A DNA stretch of 64,000 nucleotides from Pseudomonas fluorescens. GTDB taxonomy: Bacteria > Pseudomonadota > Gammaproteobacteria > Pseudomonadales > Pseudomonadaceae. Where the stretch lies: the NCBI RefSeq assembly GCF_902497625.1, contig NZ_CABVGX010000015.1, positions 1-64,000 of the forward strand, in the 5' to 3' direction. The notes below the pieces were generated by a model. That model was not told the DNA's origin. It did no database searches and was given only the letters and a program-made list of their open reading frames with translations. Below, piece by piece: positions 44,800-54,038 of the stretch. Both the position numbers and the translations under genes were made by a program. Position 1 is the stretch's first letter; every line of letters starts with the position of its first letter.

Positions 44800-46494
44800 A
44801 TGCAAACCTGGCAACAGCTCTACAGTCCGCTCGGCAGCCTTGGCTTGTCCGCACTCGCGGCCGTCATCCCCATCGTGTTTTTCTTCCTGGCTTTGGCGGT
44901 ATTTCGCCTCAAAGGCCACGTCGCTGGCAGCATCACCCTGGCTTTGTCGATCGTGGTTGCAATCTTCGCCTTCCAGATGCCGGCTGACATGGCGTTTGCT
45001 GCTGCCGGGTATGGCTTCGCGTATGGCCTGTGGCCGATTGCGTGGATCATCGTCGCTGCAGTGTTCCTCTACAAACTGACGGTCAAGAGCGGTCAGTTCG
45101 AAGTGATCCGCAGCTCGGTACTGTCAATTACCGATGACCAACGCCTGCAAGTGCTGCTGATCGGTTTCTGCTTCGGCGCGTTTCTGGAAGGTGCCGCCGG
45201 TTTCGGTGCACCGGTCGCAATTACCGCTGCGCTTCTTGTCGGGCTGGGCTTCAACCCGTTGTACGCCGCAGGCCTGTGCCTGATCGCCAACACCGCACCC
45301 GTGGCGTTTGGCGCACTGGGCATTCCGATCATCGTCGCCGGCCAGGTGACCGGCATTGACGCGTTCAAGATTGGCGCCATGACCGGCCGCCAACTGCCCT
45401 TGCTGTCACTGTTCGTGCCGTTCTGGCTGGTGTTCATGATGGACGGCATGCGCGGCGTCAAGGAAACCTGGCCGGCGGCGCTGGTGGCAGGTTTGAGTTT
45501 CGCCATCACTCAGTACTTCACTTCGAACTACATTGGCCCGGAACTGCCGGACATCACCTCGGCCCTCGCCAGCCTGATTTCCTTGACGCTGTTCCTGAAA
45601 GTCTGGCAGCCAAAACGCGCTGCCGGCCAGCACATCGCCGGCGCCGTTTCGGCTTCCGTGGTGAGCGCCAGCGCCGGAGGTTTCGGTCTGCCGCGCAGCA
45701 CCGTCGCATCGCCTTACAGCTTTGGGGAAATTCTCAAGGCGTGGTCGCCGTTCCTGATTCTCACCGTCCTGGTGACGATCTGGACCCTGAAACCGTTCAA
45801 GGCCATGTTTGCCGCCGGCGGCTCGATGTACAGCTGGGTGTTCAACTTCGCCATCCCGCATCTGGACCAGATGGTGATCAAGGTCGCGCCAATCGTGACC
45901 GCGCCTACGGCGATTCCTGCGGTGTTCAAACTCGACCCGATCTCGGCGACCGGCACCGCGATTTTCTTTTCCGCGCTGATCTCGATGCTGGTGCTGAAGA
46001 TCAATGTCAAAACTGGTCTTACCACTTTCAAAGAGACGCTGTACGAACTGCGCTGGCCGATTCTGTCCATCGGTATGGTGCTGGCATTCGCCTTCGTCAC
46101 CAACTACTCCGGCATGTCGTCGACCATGGCTCTGGTGCTGGCAGGTACAGGCGCGGCGTTCCCGTTCTTTTCGCCATTCCTCGGCTGGCTGGGCGTGTTC
46201 CTGACCGGCTCGGATACCTCATCCAACGCCCTGTTCAGTTCGCTGCAGGCCACTACCGCGCACCAGATCGGTGTCAGTGACACCCTGCTGGTAGCGGCAA
46301 ACACCAGCGGCGGCGTGACCGGCAAGATGATCTCGCCGCAGTCGATCGCCGTGGCTTGCGCCGCGACCGGTCTGGTGGGCAAAGAATCGGATCTGTTCCG
46401 TTTCACCCTCAAGCACAGTCTGTTCTTTGCAACGATTGTCGGCGTGATTACCTACGTCCAGGCCTACTGGCTCACCGGCATGCTGGTGCACTAA
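44800..46494 (+). CDS. lldP: L-lactate permease
   Basis: A 564-residue LctP-family lactate/proton symporter with about 13-14 membrane helices. Family stretches are [29 protein letters not shown] and [20 protein letters not shown], followed by [20 protein letters not shown] near the C terminus. First gene of the operon; the LldR operator is upstream. An intercistronic hairpin (46520-46544) separates it from lutA. Confidence 0.97.
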   Translation: MQTWQQLYSPLGSLGLSALAAVIPIVFFFLALAVFRLKGHVAGSITLALSIVVAIFAFQMPADMAFAAAGYGFAYGLWPIAWIIVAAVFLYKLTVKSGQFEVIRSSVLSITDDQRLQVLLIGFCFGAFLEGAAGFGAPVAITAALLVGLGFNPLYAAGLCLIANTAPVAFGALGIPIIVAGQVTGIDAFKIGAMTGRQLPLLSLFVPFWLVFMMDGMRGVKETWPAALVAGLSFAITQYFTSNYIGPELPDITSALASLISLTLFLKVWQPKRAAGQHIAGAVSASVVSASAGGFGLPRSTVASPYSFGEILKAWSPFLILTVLVTIWTLKPFKAMFAAGGSMYSWVFNFAIPHLDQMVIKVAPIVTAPTAIPAVFKLDPISATGTAIFFSALISMLVLKINVKTGLTTFKETLYELRWPILSIGMVLAFAFVTNYSGMSSTMALVLAGTGAAFPFFSPFLGWLGVFLTGSDTSSNALFSSLQATTAHQIGVSDTLLVAANTSGGVTGKMISPQSIAVACAATGLVGKESDLFRFTLKHSLFFATIVGVITYVQAYWLTGMLVH

Positions 46495-46519
46495 CGGACT
46501 ACGGGCACACGTAAACACC

Positions 46520-46544
46520 GACGCCGGACCACGACTCCGGCGTC
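46520..46544 (+). other. Intercistronic hairpin between lldP and lutA
   Basis: GACGCCGGA pairs perfectly with TCCGGCGTC around a 7-nt loop. There is no T run, so it may act as an mRNA-stability or partial-termination element separating permease and enzyme expression. Confidence 0.5.
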
Positions 46545-46642
46545 AGCTATTCACCACCCGGTCTGTAAGGCTGCTGAAAGCAACGCTCTCTATATTCAGC
46601 AGCCTCAGCAGACGGATAACCGGGCCCACCCGGAGACGCCTG

Positions 46643-47467
46643 ATGAGCGAGCTTTTTTATAACGCCGTGCCGAACGCCACCCGTGTCGCCCCGCCACTGC
46701 CCGAGCCTCGACAATACCCAAGCGAAAAACCGTCGCGGGTCTATCTGTTCGGGACCTGCGTAGTGGATTTGTTCTACCCGGAAGCCGGGATGGATGCGAT
46801 TCGTCTGTTGGAACGCGAAGGCATTCGTGTCGAGTATCCGCAAGGGCAGAGTTGCTGCGGGCAACCGGCGTACACCTCGGGTTACACCGATCAGGCCCGG
46901 ACCGTAGCGCGCTCGCAACTGGCGCTGTTTGCCGGTGGTTTTCCGGTGGTAGTGCCGTCGGGATCGTGCGCCGGCATGCTGCGCGAACATTACGCCGACT
47001 TGTTCAAGAACGAGCCGGAAACACTGAAACAGGTTCAGGCGCTGGCAGCCCGGACTTATGAGCTGGCCGAGTTTCTGTTGTTCGTCTGCAAGGTTCAGCT
47101 CAAGGACAGCGGCGAGCCGGTGAAAGTGGCGCTGCACACCTCGTGCTCGGCACGTCGGGAGATGAACACTCACCTGCACGGCCGGGAATTGCTGGCGCAG
47201 CTGAGCAAGGTGGAACGGGTCGAGCACAGCCATGAAAGTGAATGCTGTGGCTTCGGTGGGACATTCAGCGTCCGTATGCCAGACATTTCCGGCGCGATGG
47301 TGGCTGACAAGACGCGGTCGTTGAAGGAATCCGGCGCGCACAAGGTACTGAGTGCCGACTGCGGTTGCCTGATGAACATCAACGGCTCATTGGAGAAACA
47401 GAAGGAAGCGTTGCGCGGCCAACACCTGGCCAGTTTCCTTTGGCAAAGAACCGGAGGTGTTCAATGA
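46643..47467 (+). CDS. lutA: Lactate utilisation protein LutA/LldE (CCG-domain Fe-S protein)
   Basis: A 274-residue cytoplasmic subunit of the LutABC L-lactate oxidase complex. It carries two cysteine-rich CCG domains (around YLFGTCVVDLFYP/SCCGQPAYTSGY and TSCSARREMN/ECCGFGGTFSV) that bind an iron-sulphur cluster or link to the quinone pathway. It ends with ATGA overlap to lutB. Confidence 0.95.
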   Translation: MSELFYNAVPNATRVAPPLPEPRQYPSEKPSRVYLFGTCVVDLFYPEAGMDAIRLLEREGIRVEYPQGQSCCGQPAYTSGYTDQARTVARSQLALFAGGFPVVVPSGSCAGMLREHYADLFKNEPETLKQVQALAARTYELAEFLLFVCKVQLKDSGEPVKVALHTSCSARREMNTHLHGRELLAQLSKVERVEHSHESECCGFGGTFSVRMPDISGAMVADKTRSLKESGAHKVLSADCGCLMNINGSLEKQKEALRGQHLASFLWQRTGGVQ

Positions 47468-48918
47468 ACGCTTCCGCGATTATTCCTACGGTTGCCGTGG
47501 AAGAAGATTTTCGCGCTCGGGCTCACAAGGCTCTGGACGACAAGCAGTTGCGAAACAACTTTCGCACGGCGATGGATTCACTGATGACCAAACGGGCAGC
47601 GTCCTTCAGCGATGCCCACGAAAGAGAACATCTGCGAGCGCTGGGCAATGCAGTCCGCGCCCGTGCGTTATCCAAGCTGCCCGACCTGCTCGAACAGCTT
47701 GAACAGAACCTGACCCGCAACGGTGTGACAGTGCACTGGGCGGAAACGGTGGACGAAGCCAATGGCATCGTCCTCTCGATCATCCGCGCTCACGAGGGGC
47801 GGCAAGTGATCAAGGGCAAATCGATGGTCAGCGAAGAGATGGAGATGAACCATGTCCTCGAGGCTCAAGGCATTGAATGCCTGGAGTCGGACATGGGGGA
47901 GTACATCGTCCAGCTCGACCACGAGAAGCCTTCACACATTATTATGCCGGCGATCCACAAGAATGCCGGTCAGGTCGCGTCCTTGTTCCACGACAAACTT
48001 GGCGTGGAGTACACCAAGGACGTTGACCAACTCATTCAGATCGGTCGCAAAGTCTTGCGACAGAAATTCTTTGAAGCAGACATCGGCGTCTCCGGTGTCA
48101 ACTTTGCCGTGGCCGAAACCGGCACGCTACTGCTGGTGGAAAACGAGGGCAACGGGCGGATGACCACCACGGTACCGCCGGTGCACATCGCCGTCACCGG
48201 CATCGAAAAAGTCGTGGAAAACCTGCGTGACGTGGTGCCACTTTTGTCGTTGCTGACCCGTTCGGCGCTAGGTCAGCCGATCACCACCTACGTCAACATG
48301 ATTTCCGGGCCGCGCAAGGAACATGAACTCGACGGCCCACAGGAAGTGCACCTGGTGCTGCTGGACAACGGGCGCAGCCAGGCCTTCGCCGACAGCGAAT
48401 TGCGCCAGACCCTGAACTGCATCCGCTGCGGCGCCTGCATGAATCATTGCCCGGTCTACACCCGAATCGGCGGCCACGCCTATGGGGAGGTGTACCCCGG
48501 GCCTATCGGAAAAATCATCACCCCGCACATGGTCGGCCTGGCGAAAGTCCCCGATCACCCGAGCGCTTCGTCCCTGTGCGGGGCTTGCGGTGAAGTCTGC
48601 CCGGTCAAGATTCCGATCCCGGCGCTGCTGCGTCGTCTGCGCGAAGAAAACGTCAAAGCCCCGAACGATCCCAAGCACGTCATGCGTGGCCAAGGCAGCA
48701 AGTACTCGCGCAAAGAACGCTTTATCTGGAACGCCTGGGCCAGGCTCAACAGCTCGCCCACCCTGTATCGCCTGTTCGGATTTTTCGCCACGCGATTGCG
48801 CGCCGTTACGCCAGGCAACGTCGGCCCGTGGACGCAAAATCACAGTGCCCCGAAACCTGCGGCTCGCACGCTGCATGACATGGCCCGCGAGCATCTGGCC
48901 AACCAGGGAGATCGTTGA
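47464..48918 (+). CDS. lutB: Lactate utilisation iron-sulphur protein LutB/LldF
   Basis: A 484-residue subunit with an N-terminal LUD domain and a C-terminal pair of 4Fe-4S motifs (CIRCGACMNHCPVY and CGACGEVCPVKIPIP). I chose ATG 47464 (MNASAIIPT), which overlaps the lutA stop. It ends with a TGATG overlap to lutC. It works with LutA and LutC in oxidising L-lactate to pyruvate. Confidence 0.96.
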   Translation: MNASAIIPTVAVEEDFRARAHKALDDKQLRNNFRTAMDSLMTKRAASFSDAHEREHLRALGNAVRARALSKLPDLLEQLEQNLTRNGVTVHWAETVDEANGIVLSIIRAHEGRQVIKGKSMVSEEMEMNHVLEAQGIECLESDMGEYIVQLDHEKPSHIIMPAIHKNAGQVASLFHDKLGVEYTKDVDQLIQIGRKVLRQKFFEADIGVSGVNFAVAETGTLLLVENEGNGRMTTTVPPVHIAVTGIEKVVENLRDVVPLLSLLTRSALGQPITTYVNMISGPRKEHELDGPQEVHLVLLDNGRSQAFADSELRQTLNCIRCGACMNHCPVYTRIGGHAYGEVYPGPIGKIITPHMVGLAKVPDHPSASSLCGACGEVCPVKIPIPALLRRLREENVKAPNDPKHVMRGQGSKYSRKERFIWNAWARLNSSPTLYRLFGFFATRLRAVTPGNVGPWTQNHSAPKPAARTLHDMAREHLANQGDR

Positions 48919-49589
48919 TGAGCGCCAAACAAAACATCCTCGCCAAATTGCGCAACAGTCTGGCAGGCACCACGCCGGTGCCTGACGAATTCGACGTCGA
49001 ACTGGTTACGGTGCCGTACACCTACCCGCAGGATCAGCGTATCCCACAATTGCGCAAACTGATGGAGGCCGTGCACACGGAAATCCATCTGACCTGCAAC
49101 GAAGGTTGGCCGGCACTGCTCGCGCAGCTGCTGCACGATCGTCAGCTGCCGAGCCTGTTGATTGCACCGACGACTCCTCATGGTCTACGTGTCACTCAGC
49201 ACTGGGCGAATAATCCCGGCCTGCCGGTGCTGACGTCCTACGACCGACCGGTCGAAGACTGGAAAACCGAGCTGTTCAATGACACACCGGCCAGTCTGAC
49301 GACTACCCTGGGAGCAATCGCTGCGACCGGCAGTCTGATTCTCTGGCCGACCCGGGAAGAACCGCGTTTGATGAGTCTGGTACCACCGGTGCATTTCGCC
49401 TTGCTCAAGGCCAGTGAGATCCGCGACAACTTTTACCAGGTGCAGCAGGAATTCAACTGGGCGCAAGGCATGCCGACCAACGCGCTGCTGGTCTCCGGCC
49501 CGTCGAAGACCGCCGACATCGAGCAGGTCCTGGCCTACGGCGCCCACGGTCCGAAAGACCTGGTGGTTTTGATCCTGGAGGACCAATGA
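48918..49589 (+). CDS. lutC: Lactate utilisation protein LutC/LldG
   Basis: A 223-residue LUD-domain protein required for LutABC lactate oxidation. It starts at ATG 48918 (MSAKQNILAKLRNSL), with a TTG one codon upstream rejected because ATG overlaps the lutB stop. The C-terminal LMSLVPPVHFALLKASEI and SGPSKTADIEQVLAYGAHGPKDLVVLI are characteristic. It overlaps the next gene by 4 bp. Confidence 0.94.
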   Translation: MSAKQNILAKLRNSLAGTTPVPDEFDVELVTVPYTYPQDQRIPQLRKLMEAVHTEIHLTCNEGWPALLAQLLHDRQLPSLLIAPTTPHGLRVTQHWANNPGLPVLTSYDRPVEDWKTELFNDTPASLTTTLGAIAATGSLILWPTREEPRLMSLVPPVHFALLKASEIRDNFYQVQQEFNWAQGMPTNALLVSGPSKTADIEQVLAYGAHGPKDLVVLILEDQ

Positions 49590-52396
49590 CTCTACCCGCG
49601 GCTTTCCTGCGAGATGCACAGAAACTCATCCCCCAAGATCGACGTTTCGACGATCCACTGTCGACATTGGCCTTCGGCACCGACGCCAGTTTCTACCGGC
49701 TGATTCCGCAACTGGTGATCCGCGTCGAATCCGAAGATGAAGTGGTGGCATTGCTTCAACTGGCGCAGCGCGATCAGGTCGCGGTGACTTTCCGCGCCGC
49801 CGGCACCAGCCTGTCCGGCCAGGCGATCAGTGATTCGGTGCTGATCGTCCTGGGGGATAACTGGAACGGTCGTGAGATACGCGGGCAAGGCACACAAATC
49901 CGCCTTCAACCCGGGGTGATCGGCGCGCAGGCCAATGCCTGGCTGGCACCGTTCGGGCGCAAGATCGGCCCGGATCCGGCCTCGATCAACGCCTGCAAGA
50001 TTGGCGGCATTGTCGCTAACAACGCCAGTGGCATGTGCTGCGGCACCGCGCAAAATACTTATCACACACTGGCTGGCATTCGTCTGGTGCTGGCTGATGG
50101 CAGCCGACTCGATACTGAAGACGCCAACAGCGTCGCAGCGTTTCGCCAGAGCCACGCTGCACTGCTTGAGCGCCTGGCTACGCTGGGCCGCGAAACCCGC
50201 GCCAATGCCGAACTGGCTGCGAGAATCCGCCATAAATACCGTCTGAAAAATACCACCGGCCTGTCACTCAATGCGCTGGTGGATTTCGACGAGCCTGTGG
50301 ATATCCTCAGCCACTTGCTGGTGGGGTCCGAGGGCACGCTGGGCTTCATCAGCGCCGTGACTTACGACACGGTGATCGATCACCCGAACAAGGCGTCAGC
50401 ACTGATCGTTTTCCCGGATGTGGAAACCTGCTGCAACGCAGTCACGGTCTTGAAAAGCCAACCGGTGTCCGCCGTGGAATTGCTCGACCGGCGCAGTTTG
50501 CGCTCGGTTCAGGACAAACCCGGCATGCCCGCTTTCGTACAGCAATTGTCGAATAACGCCTGTGCGCTGCTGATCGAGTCCCGCGCCGCAACGTCCACGC
50601 TACTGCGTGAACAACTGGCGCAGATCATGACGTCGCTGGCATCGTTCCCGGTGGAAAAACAGGTCGACTTCACTGAAGACCCGCTGGAAAACGCCCGACT
50701 CTGGGCGATCCGCAAAGACACCTTTCCCGCTGTCGGCGCCGTGCGCAAAACCGGCACCACGGTGATCATCGAAGACGTGACCTTCCCGGTCGAACAGCTG
50801 GCCATCGGTGTGAACCGCCTGATCGAGCTGTTCGACAGGCACCACTACGACGAAGCGATCCTGTTCGGGCACGCACTGGAGGGCAATCTGCATTTTGTCT
50901 TCACCCAAGGCTTCAACAATCCGCAGGAAATCGCCCGCTATCAAGCGTTCATGGACGACGTCGCGCAACTGGTTGCAGTGGAGTTTGGCGGCTCGCTGAA
51001 AGCCGAACACGGCACGGGCCGCAACATGGCGCCCTTTGTCGAACTGGAATGGGGCAGCGATGCTTACCAATTGATGTGGCAGCTCAAACGCCTGCTCGAC
51101 CCGAACGGGATACTCAATCCGGACGTGGTGCTCAGCGACGATCCGCAGATCCATCTCAAACACCTGAAACCACTGCCGGCTGCCGACGAGATTGTGGATA
51201 AGTGCATCGAGTGCGGCTTCTGCGAGCCGGTCTGCCCGTCCAAAGGACTGACCCTGAGCCCACGCCAGCGCATCGTCATCTGGCGCGACATTCAGGCGAA
51301 GAAGCGGGCCGGCGTCGATACCACTGAACTGGAAGCGGCTTATGAATACCAAGGCATCGACACCTGCGCCGCCACCGGTCTTTGCGCGCAACGTTGCCCT
51401 GTAGGCATCAATACCGGCGAGCTGGTGAAAAAGCTACGCAGCCGGAAAGCAACGCATACGAAAACCGCCAACTGGCTTGAAGGAAATTTCGCCACCGCCA
51501 TGCAAGGTGCGCGCTTCACTTTGCATGCGGCCAATGGCGCGCGAATGCTGCTGGGAGCGCCGCGACTGGCGAAACTTTCCGCCACGCTGGCGAAGCTGTC
51601 GAAAGGGCGCGTCCCGCAATGGACCAGCGCCATGCCCCAGCCTGAGAGCGCTATTCGCTTCAGCCCCAGCGCCCCGGACGAGCGCCCACGGGTGGTGTAT
51701 CTGGCCGCATGCGTGTCGCGGGTAATGGGGCCGGCGGCTGGCGATAAAGAGCAAATGTCGCTGTACGACAAAACCCGCGGACTGCTGGAAAAAGCCGGGT
51801 ACCAAGTGGTCTTTCCAGACAATCTGGACAGCCTCTGCTGCGGCCAGCCTTTCGCCTCAAAAGGCTACGCCGAGCAAGCCGAGCACAAACGCCAGGAGCT
51901 GATCGGCGCGCTGCTGCACGCCAGCCGTGGCGGGCTCGATCCGGTTTACTGCGACACCAGCCCCTGCACGTTGCGATTGATCGAGGACCTCGGCGAGGTT
52001 CGACTCGACCTGTACGACCCGGTGCGCTTCATCCGTATGCACCTGATGGATCGACTGGACTTCACGCCGCAGGAAGCACCTATTGCCGTACATGTAACCT
52101 GCAGCACGCAACATCTTGGTGAAAGCCAGGCGCTGATCGAGCTGGCGCGCAAATGCAGCAAGAATGTAGTCATACCCGAAGGCATTCACTGCTGCGGATT
52201 CGCCGGCGACAAAGGCTTCACCACACCTGAATTGAATGCTCATTCATTGAGGACATTGAAGGATGCGGTGCAGCAATGCAGCGAGGGGATTTCCACCAGC
52301 CGCACCTGTGAAATCGGCCTCACGCAACATGGTGGAATCGACTACCACGGACTGGTCTACCTGGTGGACCGCGTGACCCAGGCTCGCCCCCGTTGA
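49586..52396 (+). CDS. dld: FAD- and Fe-S-binding D-lactate dehydrogenase (Dld-II type)
   Basis: A 936-residue fused oxidoreductase. The N-terminal half has FAD_binding_4 (residues about 40-260, with GTSLSGQAI and GGIVANNASGM) and an FAD-oxidase C domain; the C-terminal half has 4Fe-4S motifs (CIECGFCEPVCPSKG and CAATGLCAQRCPVG) and CCG domains (LCCGQPF and CCGFAGDKGF). This combination matches D-lactate dehydrogenases of the lldPDE/Dld-II group, giving the operon capacity for both lactate enantiomers. Glycolate oxidase GlcD would lack the fused Fe-S half. Confidence 0.92.
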   Translation: MTLPAAFLRDAQKLIPQDRRFDDPLSTLAFGTDASFYRLIPQLVIRVESEDEVVALLQLAQRDQVAVTFRAAGTSLSGQAISDSVLIVLGDNWNGREIRGQGTQIRLQPGVIGAQANAWLAPFGRKIGPDPASINACKIGGIVANNASGMCCGTAQNTYHTLAGIRLVLADGSRLDTEDANSVAAFRQSHAALLERLATLGRETRANAELAARIRHKYRLKNTTGLSLNALVDFDEPVDILSHLLVGSEGTLGFISAVTYDTVIDHPNKASALIVFPDVETCCNAVTVLKSQPVSAVELLDRRSLRSVQDKPGMPAFVQQLSNNACALLIESRAATSTLLREQLAQIMTSLASFPVEKQVDFTEDPLENARLWAIRKDTFPAVGAVRKTGTTVIIEDVTFPVEQLAIGVNRLIELFDRHHYDEAILFGHALEGNLHFVFTQGFNNPQEIARYQAFMDDVAQLVAVEFGGSLKAEHGTGRNMAPFVELEWGSDAYQLMWQLKRLLDPNGILNPDVVLSDDPQIHLKHLKPLPAADEIVDKCIECGFCEPVCPSKGLTLSPRQRIVIWRDIQAKKRAGVDTTELEAAYEYQGIDTCAATGLCAQRCPVGINTGELVKKLRSRKATHTKTANWLEGNFATAMQGARFTLHAANGARMLLGAPRLAKLSATLAKLSKGRVPQWTSAMPQPESAIRFSPSAPDERPRVVYLAACVSRVMGPAAGDKEQMSLYDKTRGLLEKAGYQVVFPDNLDSLCCGQPFASKGYAEQAEHKRQELIGALLHASRGGLDPVYCDTSPCTLRLIEDLGEVRLDLYDPVRFIRMHLMDRLDFTPQEAPIAVHVTCSTQHLGESQALIELARKCSKNVVIPEGIHCCGFAGDKGFTTPELNAHSLRTLKDAVQQCSEGISTSRTCEIGLTQHGGIDYHGLVYLVDRVTQARPR

Positions 52397-52529
52397 TCCG
52401 GTACAAACAGAACCCCGGCGCATTGGTGCAGTCTTCTGTATAGGCCTCGGCGACGAGGCTCAAGAGTGATGTCGCTGGCAGATCCCAAAGGCCGGCCTTC
52501 TCGAGTTGTTTCGCGCAAGGAGTTACCCC

Positions 52530-52808
52530 ATGAAGTCCTCCGCTCCAGCTGGCCTCTTTATTTGCGCAGCGATGCTTGCCTCTCCCGTTTTTGCCGACGG
52601 CGACGCAGATCTGTGCAAGATGAACATGAACAAAATCAACAGCGAAAAAGCTGTGCTGGCAACCGACACCAGCGGTGTGAACGGTCAGGTCGAAGATGCC
52701 CTCGCCCAAGCGAAAGCCGCGCACGAAAGAGGTGACGACAAGCAATGCGTCGCACATACCACCCGAGCTCTGCAGCTCGTTCAAAATCGCTCCAAAGGTG
52801 GCCAGTAG
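52530..52808 (+). CDS. Small secreted protein, paralogue 1
   Basis: A 92-residue protein with a clear signal peptide (MKSSAPAGLFICAAMLASPVFA, cleavage about residue 22) and a mature 70 residues rich in Ala/Lys/Gln with two cysteines (DADLCKMN and DDKQCVAH), probably one disulphide. It is clearly related to the next gene (same length, same signal-peptide type, cysteines at matching places). No family is recognised. ATG 52530 has a GGAG ribosome site. Confidence 0.82.
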   Translation: MKSSAPAGLFICAAMLASPVFADGDADLCKMNMNKINSEKAVLATDTSGVNGQVEDALAQAKAAHERGDDKQCVAHTTRALQLVQNRSKGGQ

Positions 52809-52911
52809 AGCAAAGGCTTCGCATTGGCGGGATTGAAACCCAACAGCTAATGTTTCTTGTGGGGCAGCTCACCGAGCTCATTGGCGACTGAGGCATTTAC
52901 ACTATAAAACC

Positions 52912-52932
52912 GGGGCAATTGCGCCCCTTTTT
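52912..52932 (+). terminator. Terminator after secreted paralogue 1
   Basis: GGGGC and GCCCC form a 5-bp stem around AATTGC, followed by TTTTTA on the plus strand. It ends the transcript of the first secreted gene. The rest of 52809-53101 holds nothing else recognised. Confidence 0.75.
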
Positions 52933-53101
52933 AGTGCATTTCGATTGATTTCAACGGTTTTTCATGCCTTTTTGAAAAAAAAGCGAATTCCTTCGAATCG
53001 CTGTAGTCACTTGAACAGGCCCCACGAACGTGGCTTATAACGACCTCGGCACAGCCTGGATCGTCTGGCAGGACCGAGACCATCAGTTCAAGGAGATACC
53101 C

Positions 53102-53380
53102 ATGAAACGTACCGTTTTTGCTGGTCTGTTGATTTCCGCTGCGATGCTGTCGTCCCCTGCCTTTGCTGCTGATAAGGATCTGTGTGCGACCAACATTCAG
53201 AAAATTACTGATTTCATTGCCACCGCTCCGAGTGTCGGAGAAAACTCCGCAGACAATCTGAAGGCAGGCTTGGCGAAAGCCAAAGCATCCCAGGCTGCTG
53301 GCAATGACAAAGAGTGCGTCGAAACCACCGGCGGCATCGTTGCCAAAATCGAAGTACGCGACCCAGCCCGAAACAACTGA
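53102..53380 (+). CDS. Small secreted protein, paralogue 2
   Basis: A 92-residue protein with signal peptide MKRTVFAGLLISAAMLSSPAFA and a mature part DKDLCATNIQKI...KAKASQAAGNDKECVETTGG. The two cysteines and the AKA-A--GxDKxC pattern match the gene at 52530, so it is a tandem duplicate that has diverged to roughly 40 percent identity by eye. A GGAG ribosome site precedes ATG 53102. Function unknown; periplasmic or secreted. Confidence 0.82.
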   Translation: MKRTVFAGLLISAAMLSSPAFAADKDLCATNIQKITDFIATAPSVGENSADNLKAGLAKAKASQAAGNDKECVETTGGIVAKIEVRDPARNN

Positions 53381-53390
53381 TACCAGCCCG

Positions 53391-53410
53391 GGCCAACCTT
53401 CGGGTTGGCC
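53391..53410 (+). terminator. UUCG-loop hairpin before ssrA
   Basis: GGCCAACC-TTCG-GGTTGGCC is a perfect 8-bp stem with a very stable UUCG tetraloop, just after the second secreted gene. There is no long T run. Confidence 0.7.
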
Positions 53411-53475
53411 TTCCGGGTCAGATTGACGTAGACTACACACGCTTGTTGCTCATCAGATTCACGAGCAATGAGTTC

Positions 53476-53873
53476 GGGGCCGTTTAGGATTCGACGCCGG
53501 TCGCGAAACTTTAGGTGCATGCCGAGTTGGTAACAGAACTCGTAAATCCACTGTTGCAACTACTTATAGTTGCCAATGACGAAAACTACGGCCAGGAAAT
53601 GTCCATCGCTGCGTAAGCAGCCTTAGACCCTGAGCTTCTGGTACCTTCGGGTCCAGCAATCATTAGGGGATGTCTGTAAACCCGAAATGATTGTCATATA
53701 GAACAGAATCGCCGTGCAGTACGTTGTGGACGAAGCGGCTAAAACTTACACAACTCGCCCAAAGCACCCTGCCCTTCGGGTCGCTGAGGGTTAACTTAAT
53801 AGAAACGGCTACGCATGTAGTACCGACAGCGGAGTACTGGCGGACGGGGGTTCAAATCCCCCCGGCTCCACCA
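53476..53873 (+). ncRNA. ssrA: Transfer-messenger RNA (tmRNA)
   Basis: A 398-nt tmRNA for ribosome rescue with SmpB. The tRNA-like ends are clear: 5' GGGGCC-GTTTAGGATTCGACG and 3' GGGTTCAAATCCCCCCGGCTCCACCA with encoded CCA. The mRNA-like part starts at resume codon GCC near 53571 and encodes the degradation tag ANDENYGQEMSIAA before TAA. The 3' end is also the island attachment site. A weak TTGACG (53423) may be the -35 box of its promoter. Confidence 0.96.
53851..53873 (+). other. Attachment site: 3' end of ssrA
   Basis: The last 23 bp of ssrA (T-arm 3' strand and acceptor) form the left junction of the island; the tyrosine integrase lies immediately downstream, oriented away from it. The insertion has regenerated a full ssrA. 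A second copy of this sequence, expected at the other end of the island, is not in the window. Confidence 0.65.
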
Positions 53874-53916
53874 AATACCAGTTTCCACATGTTCTCACAT
53901 GATCGGAAACACCCCA

Positions 53917-53943
53917 AGAAGCCCGCCCCGTGCGGGCTTTCTT
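53917..53943 (+). terminator. Terminator downstream of ssrA
   Basis: AAGCCCGC and GCGGGCTT form an 8-bp stem around CCCGT, followed by TCTTG. It terminates ssrA and lies between it and the integrase gene. Confidence 0.8.
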
Positions 53944-54038
53944 GTGTCTGGACATCCACAAATGAACCCACACAGCATTGCGCCCCGTGTATGCCTGCTT
54001 GTATGCTCGCCTTAAATTTGAAACTGAGGCATACACGC

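Noticed and set aside
49586-52396. Last lactate gene as glycolate oxidase GlcD
   Set aside because: The fused C-terminal 4Fe-4S and CCG domains and the lactate operon context fit Dld-II; GlcD is about half this length with separate GlcE and GlcF.
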